Below are positions 1 through 11,823 of a stretch of 32,015 nucleotides of DNA, one piece after another. Origin of the DNA: Folioceros fuciformis. Taxonomy: Eukaryota > Anthocerotophyta > Anthocerotopsida > Anthocerotales. Location of the stretch: NCBI GenBank assembly GCA_049999805.1, contig JBNGIO010006337.1, positions 241,200 to 273,214 of the forward strand, given 5' to 3'. The notes below the pieces were generated by a model, which had not been told where the DNA came from, did no database searches, and saw nothing but the letters and a program-made list of their open reading frames with translations. Positions within the stretch are counted from its first letter, which is position 1, and each line of letters begins with the position of its first letter. A program made the position numbers and the translations under genes.

Positions 1-120
1 CTGCACAGCTGCTGCTGCTGCCCCTGCTCCTGCTCCTGCTGGGATGCTCCGCCCTGGCTCCTGCTCCTGCTCCTGCTGGCGCTAGCTGCAGGGCGGGGCA
101 GGGCAGGGCAGTAGGGCGTC
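1..120 (+). repeat. CTG/CTCCTG-rich low-complexity leader upstream of MED13
   Basis: The first 80 or so bases are built from repeated CTG and CTCCTG units, followed by a GGGCA-type repeat and then the MED13 start codon at 121. It is probably 5' leader or promoter of MED13. A hidden upstream exon cannot be excluded because the window begins here. No TATA box is visible. Confidence 0.6.
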
Positions 121-3100
121 ATGATCACAAATGTTTTCAGACTGGTAAGATGCTCTCGGTGGATTTTCGTTCACGTGGTTTAGAACTGCAGTTGTGGTGT
201 CTGTCGAGGTGGAGGCGCAAGGGCAAGGGCGCAATTGTGATTAGGTTCAGGATTCGTGGTTAGGTCTGGGCAATTGGGAATTGCAGTAGTGGTAGGATTG
301 GGCACCGTGAGCTATCGCCGCCTCTTGCGTCGGCTACCTGCAATCCTCGGAAGGTTGAAATTCGGTTGTCTGGCGGATGGACGCAGGGTGGGTTTCAGCT
401 GGTGTCCTGGTTTGAGCTTCGCCCCGATTTCGATCAAATTTCAGGCAGTTTCATGTGAGTTTCTGCAGAGGTGGCAGTAATTGTGGCTCACACAAATCCT
501 TCCAGTCGCATCGTGGTTGTTGGGTCTCCCAATCTTGCTGTCTGGGCGGATCCATTATTGTGTTTTCTAGTCAATTCACGAGGCTTGGTGTATTTGGCCT
601 CCGACTCGATGTGGGAATATGGGACCAATAAGCTTGCTGCGGTTAATAATGCAGGAAGGATACAGAGAGCCTGGAGCAGCTCGCTGTACATACTCTTTCT
701 GCCCATGCCAGGTTGCAGGAGGAGGGCCATCTAAGTGCGTGCGTTTGCTCTTCCTCTCAGAGAGAAGCAACCTCACAACATTTATCGTACACCGGTGTGG
801 CAGCTGAACCTGTGAAGTTATGGCTTTTCTTCTCTGGTTCCCTTGACACAACAAGCCCATTGTTGAAAGGTGCCACTCAGGGTCTGAGAGGTATGTTGCC
901 AAGGCTGCGATTCCCATTTGCTGCCATTTGGGTTCTGAAGTGACCTCAAGGCAGATGTAATGGTCAGTTTTAAGCGGTGGGTGATCGTCGTTGGTTGGCC
1001 TCTCTAGTTGTCAGAGCTGGCCAATGGTCTCCACCGGGTGAACTTGATGACGTGACCTCAGCACTCACTCAAGCACTTCTCAATCGCTTGGAAAGGTTGT
1101 TATTTTCTCTTGATCGAGGTTTAGTCTTGTTTCGTATCTGGTCAGGGTGACCGTTGGAGTTCTTCATATCGTGCAATTGATCCGCTACTTCATCTAATCT
1201 AGAGCTATGGGCGTGCTACCGTTTCCAGGTCATTGAGGAATTTGACTTATGTCAGATTTGGAGATGTCTTTGTGAAGAGCAAGCAGCCTAACGGCAGCGA
1301 CCCAAGGCTTTACAGGTCCCTGAACTTAACAAAATTTATCGTACAGGTGTTTTTAAGTTCAAAATGGTCTGGCTGCTCATGCTGATCCCCTCTTCTTCTG
1401 CAGTGACGGCATTGTCACTTGCGAATTTGTTTTTGCGTCAAGTGAGGAAGCAATTTTTGTCCATGCAATGGTGCGAAGAAAGTACGTTGCTAGCCAGACT
1501 TGTGGACGGTTATTACTAAGCTCAAAGTTGCGAGTGCTGGTAGTCCATCTTCTGCCATAGGAAGCACCCTGTGGAGGGTAGTGGAATCTGAACATCTCCT
1601 TCGCAGATTGTTTTTGTTCTGACTTGTCAGTGCAGGCGTGTGCGAGGTCTTGATGGTTATGACTTGCAAAATGCTCTTGAGCAGCATGCCGATGGCTCTA
1701 TGCCGCATGACTCAAGTTTGCCAGGTGTGTTTGTGTTCTATGTCCTGGCACAAGCGTTTCCTTGTCGGCAGGCATTTCTCCTTCCTGGTTCTAGTTCTTT
1801 CTTATCAGTTTGCTTTTGCCCACATGCAGTAGCCGTAGCCCCTCACGGGTGGTCTGGAAGACTGACTGGTTGCTGCCCAAGTAACCTTGTAACCAGATTG
1901 AAAAGAAGGTGAGCTCATCTTATCTAGGAAGACGTGTTTGATAGGTTTAAATCCATAGAGCTCACTTTAGCTTGTGCGTCAATTCAGTTTCTGCTGGACA
2001 AACATTGAGTGTCGTGAGTCTGTGTGCTTGATTGCGAATAGGATAACCAGCTGCATTGTAGGAGAGGCATGTAGGTTGCAGATAGAATCCCTGGTCAAAG
2101 ATCTCTTGGACGTGTCGTTTGGTAGAACAGCATGCTGTAACCTTGGCCAGGGTGAAGCCTGCAGATTCTGGGCTAGCTCGACCTGCAAGCTGATACAGCC
2201 AGTGCTTCAACTGCTGGTGCTGTTGCAGCAAGCTGCAGGCGGCGAATGACCAAGCTCCTTCAACTGTACCCTTTCCAAATGTGTCTTTTCCAACAACAGA
2301 TGGCTCTATTCTTTACCCAGGGAGCGGACACGCGTGGGTGTATGCTGGCTACCCAGAGGTCTGCATTGGGTGCTCCCCAGAATCCCCGTCTGGGCTGATT
2401 ACGATGGATTCTGGTGTCACTAGTGCCTCTAACCAGATTTTGGAGTCAGATGGAGGCCAAGCTCATGCCCAGGACAACTCTGGTGGCTCAGTCAACTCGG
2501 ATAGTACTCCGAGGTTGAGAGAAGTGTACATCTTTCCTGCTGAAGCTGTGCTGACCCCAATGCCACCCAAAGTACCCTCACCTATCAATCGCAAAAGGTA
2601 GGGAATACACCATTCTCCTTGATATTTACTCAAATTTTCAGTGTGGTGAACCGTGTTCATGCAGTCTGTTAGAACAGCGATGCTATCTGTAATGTCTTTT
2701 TGTTTCTTTTCCTGCTGCAGGACGTGGTTGCAAAACTGGGCTGGCACTGACTGGTTGGAGAACAGTGAGGTCCCGGGCATTATGAACTTGGCATCTTTGG
2801 TCTACTGGTTTGTTGTCTTACCGGATGCTCTTTTGGCTGAGATTAATCACGCATCACTTCGCAGATCGGTTCTAAGTAGACTTTCATCCTCCCTCCTCTG
2901 CAGGAATGGTGGTGATTATTACAAAATTCGGTCATCTAGGAAAGGTTTCATAATGAGTAGGCCACCCCCTAGTTGCAGCAGCAGCAGTGAGGGTGGTAGT
3001 AGTGCTGAAAGCACCAGCAGCAGCAGGGGCAGCAGTGGCTCCAGTGGTAGTGAGGGGGAAGGGGAAGCGAGTACGTTTGACAAGGGTTTGAAAGCGGATG

Positions 3101-6100
3101 CAGACTCACCTGCAAGTACGGTGGATGGAACTCCAGGGAAGAGGGCTTCTAGGAGGACAGCCAGTGTCAATGAGGGCTCGTTACAACAGCCTGAGAGTTT
3201 TATGCTGGATGGAAAGGGCATGCAGGTGAGGGCTAGCAAGTAGCTGTCAGCAACATGACACAAGGTCGTCCTCCTGCTGTAGTGTGATTGGATTTTATAC
3301 CCAAATATTGACTGCACTGTGAGAGCTAACCCTGGCAGGTTTGGTGGGCTGGTGCTCAGGGGCTGAAGCGAGGCCGGACAAGGGGGCTGGCTGATACTGC
3401 CGCAAAATTTGCTCGAAAGGGTTCTATGGAGGATGTGTCTGCTGTTTTTGAAGCTGCCTCCGACAATGCTCTTAGAACTACAGCTGATGTTTATCAATCA
3501 AGTATGGGTGGAGGCACGCCAAGACCTCCAGTCAGTCAAGCTGGTACACCCTGGGATTGGGCAGATGCCGATGGAGGCATTGGCATGGACATGCAAAATG
3601 ATGCTGACATGTTAGCTGAATTTGGAGACTTTGGAGACTTTTTTGAGGATGATGGTCTGGGTTTTGGCGAGGTTGGTATTTGTCATATTGTTGCGTTTCT
3701 CTTATCGTTAATTTTTTTTGTTATGGAACCACGTGTGATTGCCATAGGGTAGAAAATTGGGTAAAGGGGCCGACATAGACTTGTGCATTTTGGCTATGGG
3801 TAATCTGTTACGATGGTAGTGCTGGTGTGAAAATGCATGCAGCAAATCTGTATCGAGTTTCTACTGACAGATCAGTGTGTTCATTGGTGGATGCTCAACA
3901 GCCACCTGGAACAGCAGAATCACAGGCCTTGTTCTCGTTTGGTGACGGTGGAGATGGAGTGAACACGCCTGGAACAGTGTGTCTGGACACCTCAGATCCT
4001 TTGCTGATGCCTCTTTTGGACTTACCCTTCCTTGAACCTCCAAATCAGCACGGTAATAGCAAAGGGTTAACTGGTGAGACACGAGCTTCTTCTGATGGGC
4101 TGACCTCTGTGAAGTCATCAGCTCCAGGTTCGCTCCAGGGTATCGTGAACAACGAGCTGGAGATGGTACCCCGAGCAGAAGCTTCAGTTATGTTCGCTCC
4201 TGAATTTGCTGCTGTGGAGATCCCCGCTGTAAACAAGTCCACTGCTGAAGTATCTCTGTCAAAGCAATCATACCTGCCTGTTGCTGTAAAGGAATTTCTT
4301 CAATCAGGAAAGTCTGATGCCTATGTATATAGTGCAACTCCTCCCCCAACTTCGAGATTTGGTGGCCTAGACAATGGTAGTGAGGTATGGGCACACGGGT
4401 ATTCCAGATTGGGCAACAGTGGGTCACAGGATGTTGCCTGCGCCACGAAAGATGATTCTTCTGGTGCTGAAGGTGGAAACAAACTGCTGCGGACGTGGTG
4501 GCGATCATGTGGACTACCCTCCATGGCTACTACCTTACCAGCAGAAAAGGTTTCTACAGCCAGATTACAGGCCAGGAATACATCGAAGCTTGTGCCTTCA
4601 ACTGTGGAAGTTCAGAGATCCACTGTTGCACAGATTGCAACAGATATGAACTGTGCATTGTTGCAGCTGCAGCTCCATTGTGCGTTACTACTTGATCCTT
4701 CTGGAAGGCCGTTGAATTGTCAGACAGAAGCCCATGCCGCACAGCTATCTTGGAAGAGCCTTGCAGTAAAAGAAGAGGCCTCGGAAGTTACAAACTTGGT
4801 GGACAGTCATTCTGAGAGAAGTTTAACTCGGGCTTCACGGGATAGGAAAAAAAAGGAACGGATTCCATCTAGGATAGTTGGGGATGTGGAAGAGGGTACA
4901 CATGACGAACATCGAGTGGCACAAGTTGGCGTCTGGCGTTCTGTTGGAACTCCAAAATCCCACAAGGGTCTGAATGCAGGAAATTTCCCTAACCATGGTA
5001 TCGGGGTACCAGCTGATCGAAGTGGTATGGGAGGTGAGGAATCGTTTCAAGGTGGCCTTTTGAGGCAAAATCAGATACTGGAGTATGCAGACGCAGTTCC
5101 ACTTTTGGCCCAGCAAGCTGCCGTTCCGGTTGATATTGTCTTAGATGGAGAGTGTGGTGATGGTCCATACCAGTGGCTTGCGTCACGTGAACAGAACAAG
5201 CGTCTTGGATGTTGCGCAAGTGGGATGGTGCACAAGGGATGTGGTGGTATGTTCTCTTTGAGGCATTGGCTCGAAATATCTGGCTTGGAGCTGATTGATC
5301 CTCTTGGGGGAGAGGTAATGCTAAACTCTTCACTGCGGATTCTGTGCTGTAGCACATACTCATAGTGCTACGGCTCTGTAGCTTCATGATGTGTAAGGTC
5401 ATTGTGTCATTACAATGTGGTAGTTAGCTTGCAAAAGCATTGTCCCTGATGAAATTTATGCATTGCGTTGCTTCTGGCTCATGCTTGGCTTTTATGTTCC
5501 TGGAATACTCTCAGGTCAGTCCAGCAATGGCATCTAATGTGCTGCGGAGAGATGTGCGCTGGGCCATGGCCAATTCGTTTGGCAAAACAAATTTCGATGG
5601 ACCTTTGACCATGGCAGAGTGGTGCACTGGCAGAGCTCAGTCATCTGATTGTGGGGAGTTAACTGACAGTATCACTGTAGATTCGAAGGCTAGTGTCATG
5701 CATGTCAGTGCAGAGCACCTGGGCCAACAGCAGAACACTTGTGGACCTCCAGGATCAGTAAAAGGAAACTCTTCCTTTTCCTCTCACTTAAGGATTGATG
5801 ATGGTTGTCACAGGCGCTCTGGGGAAGATTCGAGCCATCAGGTCCTGGGATCCAGTAGAAATTATGATCCAAGTGTTCGTGCGATTGCTCTTCCTGGGGT
5901 TGTTGTGGGGTAAGTTGTAATTTACCATGACTAGTTGCTGCATAGCTCCACACTCTAGCCCGTGGACGAGTAAGATGGTGGAAAACGTGTTGGCTTTTTG
6001 CAGTACTGGTCACATGTGGAGTAACATTTGAGCCCTGCTGTATAAAACTCTCCATTCTTCTTGGCCCATGATGAATCTTCATTTTTTTCCAGGTATCAGG

Positions 6101-8913
6101 ATGATTGGCTTAAAACAAATTTTTCTATGTTGCGTTATTGGGAAAAGGCACCTTTTGAGCCCTTCGCAGTCTCAAAACCTGTGAGTTCACCGAGTGTATA
6201 GAAATATTGATCTACTGAGAAGACTGTTAGTTGAAGGTGTTGATTGACACTGCATCTGTTGTTGTAGGTTCTTTATCACGTGGTGTGCCTGGGATTGGAG
6301 TCTCTCCTTTCAGCAGCAAGTTCTTTTTTCAGTCAGCTGAGTTCAGGTCAGAGATCGAAGTCCGGATTGAAGCTTGATCAGTTTGTAAGCGCTAGTAGTC
6401 TATTTCTGATATCATTTGTATGTTGCAGTGTATGAAATCTGCGGGCTTGGGTCACACCTTCCAGCTGGTGGAGGATCTAGTCCGGCAAGTATGGGGAAGA
6501 TGCCAGCAGGTTTCAGGGTGGTTGATGTGCCTGGCACTGCGAAAGGAGTTCAAAACCCGCTAAGCCTTCCTGGTGACTATGTTGCATGTATGGACAAGTG
6601 GTGGAATATGCTGGAATTTCGAAAAGCGTTTCGAGATGTGTGCAAAAGTATACCTGTAGCAGGGAATACTACTGCCTCACAGAGAGATCCTGAAACGATC
6701 CCTTCAACTGTATTGTCCCAAGAGTTCCTTTTCCTTTTTCTGTGCAATCTGATTGTTGGTTATGTGCTTTGCTGACTGAAAGGATCTTTGCAGGTTGTGT
6801 ATGTGGTTTGCCCGACCTCGGAGCCTGTTGATGTACTTCAGATGATTGTAGATAGTTGCCAGGTTATTGGGTCCTCTCTTAGAATTTCTGAAGGTGGTGA
6901 TAAAGGCACAGCTGGGGGTGGGCAAGGTTCAGCTGTGCCGATCGAAGAGGCAGCAGCTTCCCCAATAGTTGCATGTTCAATAAATCGATTTGCTCTGCAA
7001 GTGGTAACAGCAGATGTCCTTCTTAAGATCAGTGGACATGTTTCCTGCAATCCAGAGATCCTAAAGGACATTGCGTTTGAAGTTTACAATAAAGCTCGAC
7101 GTTTACCTCGACGATGTGCTGCATCTGAACCGGTTCTCAGTGCTGCTTCTAGGATCAGACCAGGGAGTTCAGTTGTTATGCAGCCTGGCGTTGCTATGCC
7201 TGGGATGTGGAAGGATTGCAACACAAACAGAACCAGCATTTCAAGAGATATTGCTCTTGAGAATTCTCTGCTCCGAAGCTGGGAAAGTCCATGGCCATCT
7301 TCAAGAGTGGACTCTGGTAATGAAATATTTTCAGCCACTGTCCAGACGGGGAGCAGTCGCCACCCTCGCTACTTGTATGAACCAGTTTTTGTCCTCGCGG
7401 ATGCTGCCAGTGAGTCGGCAAGTTTTGACCTGCAGTCCAATCGTCTGGTAGTAAAAGACAATGAGAAAAGTATTACTGGTCCAAGTCAACTACTGGCTGC
7501 CAGTATGTCTGAACCTGGCACAAACATTCCTTGTGAAGTGTCAGAGACGGATTTATTAGCTGCCGGGCCTGATCTTCATTGTTGTTATGTATGGGCTGAA
7601 GACTGGCAATGGTTAGTCTCTGTATGGACAGATGCACGTGGTGAGCTTTTAGATATTCACGTGTGGCCCATAGCTGGAGTAGGAGGAACCTCACTTCAAG
7701 CAATTTTCTTCGAAGTACTGCATCAAGGTCTCCTCCTGTTGCAGTCTGCAGTTGATGCTGGAAGCAAGAAGAGTAGAAATGTCATAATTTCTCGGCTGGG
7801 AGGCTTTTCTGAGGTGGAGAACCATGGTATGTGTCATTCAGGTTGGTGTTGCTTCTCTTGCTGCCTTCCTGCACTCGATGTCTCATTTGGTGTGTAAACT
7901 GTGACGGGTCCTTGCAGATTGGCAACGGGTGCTAGTTGGTGTTGGAATCGTCGGGAAGAATTGGGATCTCCAGATCAGGCAGTCTGGCCCCGATGATGTA
8001 AATTGTTCTTCAGATAGGGTATTGGGATCAGTGGCCAGCCCAGCATCTCCCAGTATTTCTATGCTGAGGAAAGGTTCCTCCAATTTCGGGATTAGTGATT
8101 TGAACTCCAAGAAGTTGACTCTTCCACCGCAGTTCAATTTTGAAGCAGTCAGGGGAGCGTTGCATTGTGTCCAAAGCATCACCCTAGTTTCTGTACGTCT
8201 GGAACACAGCTTGCAAGTCATGTGCTGCAGCGAGTTTCAACCGTCCGCAGGTTTGGTTCAGTCTCTGGCAGTGAACTTAGTTCTAATCCAGACGTGTGTA
8301 GATCCCTGGACCATAACTTGTGTAACTTGTGGGTGCAGGGCCGCCAGCTACTATTGGTATCCAGCCTGTAACATCCCTAGCAGCACATAAGGCAGCGATG
8401 CTCTTTGTTCCGACGCATAGTATACGATTCTTGTCATCTCCTTATCTATTACGAGGAGGGGCCGGCGATATCCCACCTCTTGGACAGCTTGTGGTTCAAA
8501 ACAACAGAATTGCTCAGCCGTTGGCTTCAGCTTTTGTAGTTACTCCCCAACCGTCAACTCTCGTAATAGGGGATTGGCCTTCCACTCTCTTGGTAGGATT
8601 GATAGCCTCATTCAGTGTATCAAGCACTGGTGCTATGCAACAGGACCTTACAGCAAGAACCGGTTTGATGTCGGAAGGAACTGCGGGCAGAAGGAATAAC
8701 AAGGCTTGTCCTGCAGATGGTAAAGATACCTTACTTGAGGCAAGGAAAGTGTTGGAAGTGGTCGCCCCTCAGTTGCAGGCACTGTCATGGTTAAGTGCTA
8801 GTCCAATGTTTCTGAAGCGACGATCACCTTTGCCCTTCCATTGTGATATAGCTCAAAAACTGAGCAGACTTCTCTCCTTTATGGTGGCTGACGCAGCCCC
8901 TCCGCCAGGATGA
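121..8913 (+). CDS. MED13: Mediator complex subunit 13 (kinase module)
   Basis: MED13 links the CDK8 kinase module (MED12, CDK8, cyclin C) to core Mediator and modulates RNA polymerase II transcription in the nucleus. Exons: 121-144, 399-454, 655-685, 761-890, 1008-1095, 1229-1315, 1404-1482, 1631-1724, 1830-1908, 2229-2597, 2721-3225, 3339-3671, 3902-5314, 5515-5909, 6093-6180, 6268-6346, 6429-6709, 6794-7826, 7918-8250, 8339-8913. Phases agree at every join and give about 2,023 residues; the Arabidopsis protein is about 1,900. The start MITNVFRL and the following SWFELRPDFDQ block match the plant Med13 N-terminus. Other landmarks are FVFASSEEAIFVHA, SGRLTGCCPSNLV, TWLQNWAGTDW, an acidic block around residues 586-620 (WDWADADGGIGMDMQ, EFGDFGDFFEDD), PPGTAESQAL, GYQDDWLKT near 1228, and the C-terminal Med13_C region ending with PLPFHCD about 30 residues before the stop. 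Residues 360-510 are serine-rich and poorly conserved. Exon 3 (31 bases) and the treatment of 2770-2903 as coding are the least certain parts. Confidence 0.93.
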
Positions 8914-9219
8914 TGGGAAAGTAGAAGCATCAGCTTTAGTGATGCGTAATTTATTTGTCAAATTTGACCCCGGGACAGACCTGGGCCATATAGTCTGTAC
9001 AAATTATTCAATTCGAAGGTAGCCAAGATCCGGCTCATTTCTGCATGTATTTCTGTATGTCCATCAAGCCTGTACCAGTTATCTTTCCGAGGAGTGCGGT
9101 GTGTTGTGGAACAAGCTTGTGATTAATTTTTCTGTGGCGTGTGTAGGCGTCTACCTACGAGAGCGATGGGACGAAGTGGAAAACAAAAGCTCCTGCTACA
9201 GTTGGCTCTCCATTGTTCA
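8914..9219 (+). other. MED13 3' untranslated/intergenic stretch
   Basis: This AT-richer stretch lies between the MED13 stop and the assembly gap. It probably holds the MED13 3' UTR and, on the other strand, the end of the FAM184-like gene. No reading frame here can be assigned. Confidence 0.4.
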
Positions 9220-9319
9220 NNNNNNNNNNNNNNNNNNNNNNNNNNNNNNNNNNNNNNNNNNNNNNNNNNNNNNNNNNNNNNNNNNNNNNNNNNNNNNNNN
9301 NNNNNNNNNNNNNNNNNNN
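9220..9319. other. Assembly gap of 100 N
   Basis: Exactly 100 unknown bases, the usual placeholder for a scaffold join of unknown size. It cuts the 3' part of the minus-strand FAM184-like gene. Confidence 0.99.
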
Positions 9320-11437
9320 GTACTGAGTCTCTGTCTCTCATCAGCCACTACAAAACATGAGTGTCGGGTTAGCTGCCTGCTGGAGGGAAGGACAGCAAGA
9401 CCACGGAAGTCCCTTGGAGACTTGTTACCTTCATGCGTTTGATCTCGTCATTGATTCGGAGCTTGCTATCCTGCAGGAAGCACCAACACTATCACTAAAG
9501 TCTCCATGTCCTAATCCCCACCTGGCAAAAGGTCGCGTGACGTGCTTCAAGCTTTATGGGCTCAGGTCATCGGGGATGCTTGAGACGCAGACATGGGTTT
9601 GTTGAAGGACTTCACCTGATATGCCTTGGAATTAAGCAGACGGTCATCTTTAGCAGGTGATTGAACCCCTTTCATAATAAACGGCGGCTTCGGCGTCACT
9701 GCTCGCTGGGGTGTCTGCGGCCTTTGCGGGGTTGATGCCCGCGCCGGCTTTGGCGCACTAGCTCGTTTGGGTTCGGGCTCGTGTTCTTGCTGGGGCTTAT
9801 GCTTATTACTGTCTGGTGCGGGGAGTGTTCTGGGTCGCACGTCAACGGGCTCACATCTAAGGCGGTGTCGTGACACAGTCTCCGTCTGCACATCCAAAAC
9901 CCTAGTGTAGGTTAGTGCGCTGCAGAAGGAGGCTCTTAACATGGAGAGCCGGAAGAAAGACATTGAAGGCCTGACCTCCTGCCGTTTCAGCCTCTTCGAC
10001 TCTCCAAGATCCTGCATGGATCAACCCATGCAAGCAGCAATCCTAAAGGCATTAGACAACAAATTGTTCTCATGTGATGTTTGCTGCTCCTCGACTAGTA
10101 TGGAAGAAACAGCTTGGGGTGCAAAGAGCAGAGAAAAAGCCTGGGCACTCCTACTGCAGGTCTTTAACAGCGTACAATGGCTGGTACCTGTTACATTTAT
10201 GTACAATCTCAAACTTTTTGTGTTATGGATGGTGAAGAAACCTACTTTTACGTATTGTTCCGCTAGATTCGTGGCTTGTTTAAGCTTTTCTGATTTCTCA
10301 GCAAGTGACCGTTTAATCTCATCCATTTCCCTGGACGTTTGCAAGAGAGTGAGCCATAATGAGGTAGGACGGAATTTGACGAAATTTCAACAACGGGAAA
10401 CACTGGTACGATCACTCGACAAGGATGTGGAAGAGAACGAACCTCCGGAGAGATTCCAACTGCCTGTCAGCAGCTTCTTGAATTTTTTGTTCTCTTTCCT
10501 TCGATGCCTTCAGTAATTCTTCTTCTCTGTCTTTGGCGCGATCGCCAAGCTTTCTCTCCCTGTCTTCAATATCCCTTTCCAGTTTCTTCCTGAAGACCTC
10601 GAATTGCTTATCTCGTTCTTTCGCGGTCAGTAACAATTCCCTTTCCCGTTCGTCTGCTTTCTGGTTTGATGCCGGCATTCCATACAATACAGCAAGTCAC
10701 TGGAAAATTGACTCTGACGGGCAAGGCTAGAGAGCAATCAGATAATGTCAGAATCTGTACCAGTTTGAAATTTTGGAACTCAAGGAGACACGCTTTTTGA
10801 ATAGCTTCATGTTGCTTCGAGAGGGTCTACACACCAGCTCATTGCATCAGCGGAAGCCCTCTTCACCTTGTTTTTGAGTTGGAAACCGAGCACCGAAAGC
10901 ATAACAAAACGCCAGTCACCTCAAGTGCCTCCTTGTTGGATATCTCCACACGCTTGGCAATGGTAGCCTCCTTGAAGGCTTTTATCTTTGCAGCGGTCTC
11001 CCTAAGAATCATTTCTATCTCTCCATCATTTTTCACCAGAATGTTCTGTCACAAACGACGATGGTACTGAGTTTCCTTGGAAGAGTCACATGTAGTGTTG
11101 GATGAGGTGTAGCAGCTCGGTGTGGATTTTCACGGATTGGTCCAGTGCAGGTGCTTATCCCGCAAGACCATATTCCATCCATTAGACCTCTTGCTAGCCT
11201 TTCCAATACTTAAACACAAAAGACCGACGTGTCATCACTGGGGAATTACTGCCTCCTGCGCGGCAAATGACGGTCAACCTGATAGGGCAGATCAGGGTAC
11301 AAGTTGGAAGTAGATTGCGCTGCAAAATGGTGCATGAGCCGATTCAGCTGTGTGAGCTTCATCTCAATCTTTTGGTCCACTTCCGTGCAATTGTCCGGGT
11401 CAACCCCCGCGGCGGGGGTTCTAGGCTCCTGGTCCAT
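9320..11437 (-). CDS. FAM184-like coiled-coil protein, 3' end lost in gap
   Basis: Nine minus-strand exons, in reading order: 11437-11279, 11045-10920, 10826-10761, 10660-10443, 10330-10246, 10011-9976, 9885-9616, 9470-9429, and 9347 down into the gap. Phases agree at every join, giving about 334 residues before the last partial exon. The N-terminal part resembles the FAM184 N-terminal domain: VDQKIEMKLTQLNRLM corresponds to the family's KIAQLTKVIYALN block, GEIEMILRETAAKIKAFKEA to its EEEIQQILAETREKI block, and KQHEAIQKACLLEFQNFK to its KQQALTEFEAYK block, with similar spacing. Exon 4 encodes a highly charged Lys/Glu/Arg coiled coil. Exon 7 is Pro/Thr/Lys-rich with repeated TPQR and PKP units. 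FAM184 proteins are poorly understood and occur in ciliated lineages; a basal-body or flagellar role is inference. The start is the first in-frame ATG; upstream in that frame a TAA lies near 11540. The C-terminus is unknown. Confidence 0.78.
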
Positions 11438-11823
11438 CACCAACTCCGAGTATGATACCCGGAGTGAAGGCACGTCACACTGCTGCTCGGACGGTCGCCA
11501 GAATTGGAAGGCCAAGAGGAGAACAGGAAGGGCATATTATCTAGGGTTAGTTTTGTTCTTTTGGCTAACCGGGGCAAATGTCATATACAATTCTTGGGTT
11601 ACCTGTTCCCTTTCCTGTGGCATTGCTATCCATACTGTTTGTAAGTTTCAGTTGATCAGAAGTGAATGATCTAGACATGGATAAGGAGGATGGCGTTGAA
11701 GAATGCATCGGATTCTGCTGGGTTTGTGTATCCATGTTTGAATCTCTTGAAGCCCAGCCTTAAGATCTTACGTTTCCGAGCCTCGTAGCTCAGCACATTG
11801 CTGTTTGTCTCCCCAGCGGATCA
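11438..11823. promoter_or_regulatory. Divergent upstream region between FAM184-like and protease genes
   Basis: About 390 bases separate two divergent start codons. A CTAGGGTTAG motif near 11540, close to a plant telo-box, lies inside. No clear TATA box is visible. Shared regulation is inferred from geometry only. Confidence 0.45.

Noticed and set aside
2919-3497. 192-codon minus-strand frame
   Set aside because: It is the complement of the serine-rich MED13 exon, which explains its Leu/Pro-rich composition.
8193-8230. Possible MED13 intron between GTACGT and TGCTGCAG
   Set aside because: Only 38 bases, too short; reading through and using the donor at 8251 keeps phase and joins to the conserved C-terminal exon.
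11438-11515. Longer N-terminus for the FAM184-like protein
   Set aside because: This in-frame stretch has no ATG and is closed upstream by a TAA near 11540, so the ATG at 11437 is preferred.
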